Shown here: piece by piece, positions 59,167 through 64,000 of the stretch
Position numbering within the stretch: the first letter of the stretch is position 1
Layout of the letters: every line of letters begins with the position of its first letter
Assembly (NCBI RefSeq): GCF_900104475.1
Contig: NZ_FNJR01000004.1
Location: forward strand, 350,890 to 414,889
Direction: 5' to 3'
Length of the DNA stretch: 64,000 nucleotides
From: Actinopolyspora xinjiangensis
GTDB taxonomy: Bacteria > Actinomycetota > Actinomycetes > Mycobacteriales > Pseudonocardiaceae
Made by a program: the position numbers and the translations under genes
The notes under the pieces: generated by a model
Told to the model about the DNA's origin: nothing
Databases searched by the model: none
The model's input: the letters and a program-made list of their open reading frames with translations, nothing else

Positions 59167-60428
59167 CAACCGCCATGTCGCTAGCCGCCTCCTCCGGCGT
59201 CGCGGTCTGGGACGCCGTGGGGGAACCGCCTCGTTCCCCCGTGCGTGCCGCCGCAGCCGAACGCCTGTTCCGACACGCGGTACGTGACCTGCCCGTGAGA
59301 GTGGTGCTGGCGGGTGGCGAACGTCTGGGAGCGGGCGGTGACGAGGCGCCGCTGATGCGTATTCTCGCTCCCGAAGCGTTCTTCCACCGGTTGGGCGTGG
59401 ACGCCAAGATCGGCTTCGGCGAGTCCTACATGATCGGCGAGTGGGACAGTCCCGACCCCGCCGCCCTGCTGACCCCGTTCGCGCGGCGGCTGCCCGTACT
59501 GGTACCTCGCCCACTGCAGTACCTGCGCCGCTGGGTGGACGCCGCCAGACCGGAGGACGAGCGCAACACCCCGGCGGGAGCCGGACGCAACGTACGACGG
59601 CACTACGACCTGTCCAACGAGGTCTTCGCCACTTTCCTGGACGAGACGATGACCTACTCGGCCGGGTTGTTCCGTCCGGGAATCACGGAGCTGGCCACCG
59701 CGCAGCGGTGCAAACTCGACCGGGCACTCGACGTCGCGGGCGTGGGCGAAGGGACCCGGCTGCTGGAGATCGGCAGCGGTTGGGGATCGCTGGCGATCCG
59801 AGCGGCCGAACGCGGCGCGCGAGTCACCACGCTGACGCTCTCGGAGCAGCAGCTGAATCTCGCCCGGGAGCGGATCGAGCGGGCGGGGGTGGCGGACCGC
59901 GTCGACGTCGAGCAGCGCGACTACCGGCACGCGACGGGGGAGTTCGACGCGGTCGTCAGTATCGAGATGATCGAAGCGGTAGGTGCCGAGTACTGGAGCG
60001 AGTTCTTCGCGACGCTCGACCGGCTGCTGGTACCCGGCGGCCGTGCGCTCGTCCAGGCGATCACTATGCCGCACGAACGGATGCTGGCCACCCGTGGTTC
60101 CCACACCTGGATCCACAGGTACATCTTCCCCGGCGGCCAGTTGCCCTCGACTCGCGCCATCGAGCGAATCGTGTCGGAACACACCGGCCTTCAGCTCTCA
60201 GAGCGACACGCTTTCGGGGACAGCTATGCCGAAACCCTGCGCCGATGGCGCGCGGAGTTCACTCGGCAACACGAACGCATCGCCCAGCTCGGCTTCAACG
60301 AGCGGTTCCGGCGCATGTGGGAGTTCTATCTGGCATACAGTGAGGCCGGGTTCCGCGCACGCTATCTGGACGTGTGGCAGTTCGCCCTCACCAAATCCAC
60401 CGCCGACGGTGCCCGCCAGCGCGGGTGA
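59163..60428 (+). CDS. Cyclopropane-fatty-acid-synthase-like methyltransferase, copy 2 (UfaA1-like)
   Basis: 421 residues from an ATG at 59163 that overlaps the DUF1365 stop; AGGAAGG lies seven bases before. Core blocks: RRHYDLSNEVFATFLDETMT, SAM motif LLEIGSGWGSLAIRAAERG, SIEMIEAVGAEYWSEFF, and TRGSHTWIHRYIFPGGQ. It is the counterpart of Rv0447c (UfaA1), reported to methylate oleate in tuberculostearic acid synthesis; the product here is unproven. It is the gene immediately before sigK. Confidence 0.9.
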   Translation: MTTAMSLAASSGVAVWDAVGEPPRSPVRAAAAERLFRHAVRDLPVRVVLAGGERLGAGGDEAPLMRILAPEAFFHRLGVDAKIGFGESYMIGEWDSPDPAALLTPFARRLPVLVPRPLQYLRRWVDAARPEDERNTPAGAGRNVRRHYDLSNEVFATFLDETMTYSAGLFRPGITELATAQRCKLDRALDVAGVGEGTRLLEIGSGWGSLAIRAAERGARVTTLTLSEQQLNLARERIERAGVADRVDVEQRDYRHATGEFDAVVSIEMIEAVGAEYWSEFFATLDRLLVPGGRALVQAITMPHERMLATRGSHTWIHRYIFPGGQLPSTRAIERIVSEHTGLQLSERHAFGDSYAETLRRWRAEFTRQHERIAQLGFNERFRRMWEFYLAYSEAGFRARYLDVWQFALTKSTADGARQRG

Positions 60429-60449
60429 CGCGCAGAAAGGAGCGGCGCG

Positions 60450-61070
60450 ATGGACAAGCCCGTGGGGCACCGATCCGACCGGTGGCTGCGCGACTCCGAG
60501 CAGCTGGAGGAGGCTTCCGGCAACGAACACGACGCGGAGACCCTGCTGGCCGAGGTCGCCAAGGGGGACGAACGGGCCTTCGAGCGGCTCTACGATCTGA
60601 TCTCCGGCTCGGTTCTCGGTCTGGTGCAACGCATCGTCCGGGACACGGCCCAGTCCGAGGAAGTGGCCCAGGAGGTTCTGGTGGAGGTCTGGCGCAGCGC
60701 CACCCACTATCGCTCCGGCAAGGGCAGCGTGCTCACCTGGGTGCTGACGCTGGCACACCGACGCGCGGTGGACCGGGTACGCTCCGCGCAGGCCGCCACC
60801 GACCGGGAGACCCGCGCCAACTCCCGGGAGCAGGGTCGGCCGTTCGACGAGGTGTCGGAAGCCGTGGCCTCCCGCTGGGAACAGCAGCAGGTACGCAGGT
60901 GCCTGTCCACGCTGACCGAGATCCAGCGGGAGTCGGTGCTGCTCACCTACTACCGCGGCTATACCTATCGGGAAGCGGCCGGCTTGCTGAGCACACCGGC
61001 GTCCACCCTGAAGACACGACTGCGTGACGGACTGATCCGACTCCGCGACTGCTTGGGGGTGGGCGGATGA
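60450..61070 (+). CDS. sigK: ECF RNA polymerase sigma factor SigK
   Basis: 206 residues from an ATG at 60450 with AAAGGAG seven bases upstream. Region 2 (ERAFERLYDLISGSVLGLVQ; EVAQEVLVEVWRSATHYRSG) binds the -10 and region 4 (LSTLTEIQRESVLLTYYRGY; TLKTRLRDGLIRLRDCL) binds the -35. It is called SigK from the next-door anti-sigma factor and the conserved lipid genes in front. A promoter resembling the SigK consensus heads the operon. A 29-residue acidic N-terminal tail precedes region 2. rskA overlaps the stop. Confidence 0.9.
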   Translation: MDKPVGHRSDRWLRDSEQLEEASGNEHDAETLLAEVAKGDERAFERLYDLISGSVLGLVQRIVRDTAQSEEVAQEVLVEVWRSATHYRSGKGSVLTWVLTLAHRRAVDRVRSAQAATDRETRANSREQGRPFDEVSEAVASRWEQQQVRRCLSTLTEIQRESVLLTYYRGYTYREAAGLLSTPASTLKTRLRDGLIRLRDCLGVGG

Positions 61071-61816
61071 ACACCGACATGGCCACGCTGACCGGCGCCT
61101 ACGTGTTGAACGCGCTGTCGGAGACCGAACGGGCCGCCTTCGAGCGGCACCTGGCCTCCTGCGCGGACTGCGCGGAGGAAGTCCGCCAGCTGGAGGAGAC
61201 CGCCGCCCGCCTGGGACGGGCCACTGCCGTCGAGCCTCCCGAAGAGCTCAAACAGCGGGTGATGTCGGAGGTCTCGCGCACCAGGCAGGAGTCACCCTCG
61301 GTCGAGGAAGGCCGCCGGGGCCGCCGCGGCGGCAGGCGGAACCGACGCCCGTCATGGGGCACCCGGTTGACGGCCGCCGCGGCGATAGTCGGGATCGTGC
61401 TCGCCGCCGGGTTCGGCGCGCTGGCCTGGCGAACGCAGCAACAGCTGGAGCGGGCACGCGCGGACCGCGACGCCGCGATCGAGCAACTGATGCGGGCACC
61501 CGACGCCAAGATGGCCACCACCAGTTCACGAGGTATGGAGGCCGTCACGGTGATGTCCAGACGCATGGACAAGGTCATGTTTCTGGGGTCCGGTATGGCG
61601 CCTGCACCACCGCGACGCGGCTACCAGCTCTGGTTCCTCGGCGAGTACGGTGCCAAGTCGGCGGGCATGCTCCGCCAGGACCCCAGCGGAAACATGTCGG
61701 CGATGGTCACCGAGGTTCCGCCGAGGACCCGGGCCATGGGCATCACCGTGGAACCGGCGGGAGGCAGCGAACAGCCGACCACGGAACCACTCATCCGGAT
61801 GGGCATGCCCACCTGA
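61067..61816 (+). CDS. rskA: Anti-sigma-K factor RskA
   Basis: 249 residues from an ATG at 61067 overlapping the sigK stop by four bases (ATGA). The N-terminal anti-sigma domain includes the zinc-type motif HLASCADC (residues 28-35). One membrane segment (LTAAAAIVGIVLAAGFGALAW, about residues 101-121) separates it from an extracellular domain with MDKVMFLGSGMAPAPPRRGY and YQLWFLGEYGAKSAGML, the RskA signature. In mycobacteria RskA holds SigK until cut by site-1 and Rip1-type proteases. Confidence 0.92.
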   Translation: MNTDMATLTGAYVLNALSETERAAFERHLASCADCAEEVRQLEETAARLGRATAVEPPEELKQRVMSEVSRTRQESPSVEEGRRGRRGGRRNRRPSWGTRLTAAAAIVGIVLAAGFGALAWRTQQQLERARADRDAAIEQLMRAPDAKMATTSSRGMEAVTVMSRRMDKVMFLGSGMAPAPPRRGYQLWFLGEYGAKSAGMLRQDPSGNMSAMVTEVPPRTRAMGITVEPAGGSEQPTTEPLIRMGMPT

Positions 61817-61874
61817 TCGGGGCTTCCGGTTCGGTTCTCGGGGGCCGGCTAGACCGAGCTCCCGGCGAGCAGCA

Positions 61875-61899
61875 CGGCGCCCCTGTTCCGGGGGCGCCG
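61875..61899 (+). terminator. Hairpin after rskA
   Basis: CGGCGCCCC (61875-61883) pairs with GGGGCGCCG (61891-61899) across a seven-base loop. It lies 58 bases after the rskA stop and before the convergent ilvD stop. No T run. Confidence 0.5.
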
Positions 61900-61929
61900 C
61901 GTCCTGCCTCCGGACTCACGCGGAACCGA

Positions 61930-63669
61930 TCAACACACCGCTCCGTTCGCCGCCGAGCCCACCAGTTTCGCGTACTTGCCCAGCACACCGCTCCGGTACT
62001 TCGGTTCCGGCGGTTGCCACTGCTGCCTGCGCCTTCGCAGTTCCTCCTCGGAGACCAGCAGATCAAGCTTCCGCTCAGACAGGTCGAGTCGAATCGGGTC
62101 ACCGTCGGCGACGAGCGCGATCGGGCCACCGTCGGTGGCCTCCGGAGCGACGTGGCCGATGCACAACCCGGTGGTTCCGCCGGAGAACCTGCCGTCCGTC
62201 AACAGCAGCACGTCCTTGCCCAGTCCCGCTCCCTTGATGGCCCCGGTCACCGCGAGCATTTCACGCATCCCGGGACCGCCCCGGGGACCCTCGTAGCGGA
62301 TGACCACCACGTCACCCGGGGTCAGCGTGTTGTGCTCCACCGCGTCCATGGCGGCCTGCTCACCGTCGAACACTCTGGCCGTACCCTCGAACCGCGCCGT
62401 GTCGAAACCCGCGCTCTTCACCACGGCCCCTTCCGGGGCCAGCGAACCCCGCAGCACCGTCAGTCCACCGGTGGGGTGGATCGGATCGGAGAGCTGGTGG
62501 ATCACCGAACCGTCGAGTTCCGGCGGTTCGAGCTCGGCCAGGTTCTCGGCCACCGTACGGCCGGTCACGGTCAGGCAGTCGCCGTGGATGAGTCCCGCGT
62601 CCAGCAGGGCCTTCATCACGACGGGAACACCACCGATGCGGTCCACGGCCGTCATGACGTACTCGCCGAACGGCTTCACGTCCGCCAGATGCGGCGTGCG
62701 GTCACCCACTCGGTTGAAGTCCTCCAGGGTCAGCTCGACCCCCGCCTCGTTGGCTATGGCCAGCAGGTGGAGCACGGCGTTGGTGGAACCGCCGAAGGCC
62801 ATGACCACGGCGATCGCGTTCTCGAAGGCTTCCTTCGTCAACACGTCGCGCGCGGTGATGCCCTTCTCCAGCATTCCCACCACGGCCTCACCCGCGGCCC
62901 TGGCACCGGCGTCACGCCGTCGGTCCACCGACGGCGGGCTGGCCGAGCCCGGCAGCGACATTCCCAGCGCCTCCGCCGCACAGGCCATCGTGTTCGCCGT
63001 GTACATGCCACCGCACGCCCCTTCACCGGGGCAGATGGCGCGTTCGATCCGATCGACCTCGGAACGGGGGATGAGTCCGCGCGAACAGGCTCCCACCGCC
63101 TCGAAGGCGTCGATGATCGTGACCTCGCGTCCGTCCACCTTGCCAGGCAGGATGGAACCGGCGTAGATGAACACCGAGGCGAGGTCCAGTCTCGCCGCCG
63201 CCATGAGCATGCCCGGTAGGCTCTTGTCACAGCCGGCCAGCAGCAGCGAGCCGTCGAGCCGCTCCGCCTGCATGACCGTTTCCACCGAGTCGGCGATCAT
63301 CTCGCGGGAGACCAGCGAGTAGTGCATGCCCTCGTGGCCCATCGAGATACCGTCGGAAACCGAGATGGTGCCGAACTCCAGCGGGTAACCGTTGGCGGCG
63401 TGCACTCCGTCCTTGGCACTTCCCGCCAGTCGTTGCAGCGACAGGTTGCAGGGAGTGATCTCGTTCCAGGAAGAGGCTACGCCGATCTGCGGCTTCGCGA
63501 AGTCGCCGTCCTGCATACCGACGGCCCGCAGCATGCCACGCGCGGCGGCCCGCTCCAGACCGTCCGTGACCTCGTGGCTGCGGGGTTTGGGAGGCATCGG
63601 TCGGGAATTTCGTCCGGAATCCGGTTCCCCACCGAGCGTTGATTCCTTAGAACCGGTGTTTTCACTCAC
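61930..63669 (-). CDS. ilvD: Dihydroxy-acid dehydratase, mycobacterial type (short form)
   Basis: 579 residues from a GTG at 63669; an ATG at 63597 would give 555. TATCCT six bases before the GTG could be a -10 box, and GGAAGGGG is upstream. Cysteines for the Fe-S cluster are Cys74 ([10 protein letters not shown]), Cys147 ([12 protein letters not shown]) and Cys219 ([14 protein letters not shown]), the mycobacterial-type pattern. It closely resembles M. tuberculosis IlvD (Rv0189c) and differs from the longer enzyme at 38155-39999. It lies alone between rskA and the rrn operon. Confidence 0.94.
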   Translation of the reverse strand: MSENTGSKESTLGGEPDSGRNSRPMPPKPRSHEVTDGLERAAARGMLRAVGMQDGDFAKPQIGVASSWNEITPCNLSLQRLAGSAKDGVHAANGYPLEFGTISVSDGISMGHEGMHYSLVSREMIADSVETVMQAERLDGSLLLAGCDKSLPGMLMAAARLDLASVFIYAGSILPGKVDGREVTIIDAFEAVGACSRGLIPRSEVDRIERAICPGEGACGGMYTANTMACAAEALGMSLPGSASPPSVDRRRDAGARAAGEAVVGMLEKGITARDVLTKEAFENAIAVVMAFGGSTNAVLHLLAIANEAGVELTLEDFNRVGDRTPHLADVKPFGEYVMTAVDRIGGVPVVMKALLDAGLIHGDCLTVTGRTVAENLAELEPPELDGSVIHQLSDPIHPTGGLTVLRGSLAPEGAVVKSAGFDTARFEGTARVFDGEQAAMDAVEHNTLTPGDVVVIRYEGPRGGPGMREMLAVTGAIKGAGLGKDVLLLTDGRFSGGTTGLCIGHVAPEATDGGPIALVADGDPIRLDLSERKLDLLVSEEELRRRRQQWQPPEPKYRSGVLGKYAKLVGSAANGAVC

Positions 63670-63838
63670 GGTTCGAGGATAAGCCCCTTCCGGGCCTCCC
63701 CCGACAACAGTCGACCCCGAACGGATTGTGGTGGTTGGTGTGTGGTTGTTCGATAGTTCGGGGGTGTCGGGGGGCTGGTTCGTGTCGGTTGTGTGGGTGG
63801 TGTCGTGGGTGGCGCCCCCCGGGTGGTGGTATGAGTGC
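63670..63838. other. Strand-skewed spacer between ilvD and rrn
   Basis: From about 63725 the plus strand is built almost only of G and T (C and A on the transcribed minus strand). Such skew is seen in trailers of rRNA operons. No gene; the His/Thr/Pro-rich frames over it are composition artefacts. Confidence 0.5.
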
Positions 63839-63866
63839 GGCCCCACCCCCGTGTGGGGGTGGGGCC
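63839..63866 (-). terminator. Terminator of the rRNA operon
   Basis: A perfect 12-base stem (63839-63850 with 63855-63866) and tetraloop, 11 bases beyond the 3' end of 5S rRNA. No T run. Confidence 0.75.
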
Positions 63867-63877
63867 GGTGGGGGGTT

Positions 63878-63998
63878 GGGTCGGCGGTGTCCGTGTCTCC
63901 CACACCCGTGGGGGTGCAGTACCTGGGGCGCTGGAGGGCTTAGCTGCCGGGTTCGGGATGGGGTCCGGGCGTGTCTCCTCCGCTGTGGCCACCGACCC
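63878..63998 (-). rRNA. rrf: 5S ribosomal RNA
   Basis: About 121 bases on the minus strand. The ends pair (GGGTCGGTGG with CCGCCGACCC), and the conserved loop blocks CCCGAACCCGGCAGCTAAGC and GGTACTGC are present. It fills the right edge; 23S and 16S rRNA should lie beyond the window. Confidence 0.93.
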
Positions 63999-64000
63999 AA

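Noticed and set aside
63725..63838. His/Thr-rich coding extension of ilvD
   Set aside because: The open frame results from the C/A skew of the minus strand; the family N-terminus starts later.

Overview
The window is chromosomal DNA from a high-GC actinobacterium, most likely a filamentous actinomycete of the Pseudonocardiales (order-level guess, not proven). Support: very high GC, frequent GTG and TTG starts, actinobacterial families (DUF397, DUF3515, DUF6461, LppZ-type lipoprotein, MutT1 Nudix-phosphatase fusion, FbiD/CofC of F420 synthesis, SigK/RskA) and a gene order that follows the Mycobacterium tuberculosis stretch from recG to ligA (Rv2973c-Rv3014c, recalled from knowledge, not searched). 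No phage, insertion sequence, integrase or CRISPR array was seen.

Layout. 1-14 kb: partial recG, a DhaL/FakA-like protein, rpmB, ung, thiL, a stand-alone Lrp ligand-binding domain, a DUF3515 protein, ddl, then an island absent from the M. tuberculosis order (MocR regulator, GNAT, cysteine dioxygenase, cystathionine lyase/synthase), then plsC-gpsA and cofC. 14-19 kb: ppk1-mutT1 and a histone-like HU with a 250-residue Ser/Thr/Lys tail. 19-40 kb: a branched-chain amino acid region (leuC-leuD with divergent IclR regulator, cimA, leuB, serA, ilvB-ilvN-ilvC, ilvD) interrupted by tRNA-Glu (two identical copies), tRNA-Gln, a HAD phosphatase, gltX, an FAD hydroxylase and an FAH-family hydrolase. 40-50 kb: DoxX, LppZ-like lipoprotein, gatC-gatA-small membrane protein-gatB, ACT protein, GNAT, ligA. 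50-53 kb: a coupled DUF6461/hypothetical pair, an L,D-transpeptidase lipoprotein and tRNA-Lys. 53-62 kb: PAP2 phosphatase and a divergent lipid-modification locus (two cyclopropane-fatty-acid-synthase-like methyltransferases, DUF1295, alpha/beta hydrolase, FAD oxidoreductase, DUF1365) ending in sigK-rskA. 62-64 kb: a second, different ilvD and the 5S rRNA at the end of an rrn operon that continues off the right edge.

How the genes work together. Nearly the whole Ile/Val/Leu pathway is here, including citramalate synthase, which makes 2-oxobutyrate without threonine. Two operons carry transcription attenuators that can be read directly: a 14-residue leader with Ile-Ile before cimA and a 16-residue leader with Ile-Leu-Val-Leu before ilvB, each followed by a hairpin over the leader stop and a U-tract terminator. 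GltX, tRNA-Glu, tRNA-Gln and GatCAB together supply the indirect route to Gln-tRNA. The SigK locus begins with a promoter closely matching the mycobacterial SigK consensus placed so that the first gene would be leaderless; it runs through four overlapping lipid genes into sigK and its anti-sigma factor, implying an autoregulated membrane-lipid stress module.

Limits: all family calls are by eye; start codons were chosen from ribosome binding sites, overlaps or -10 boxes and several remain alternative.
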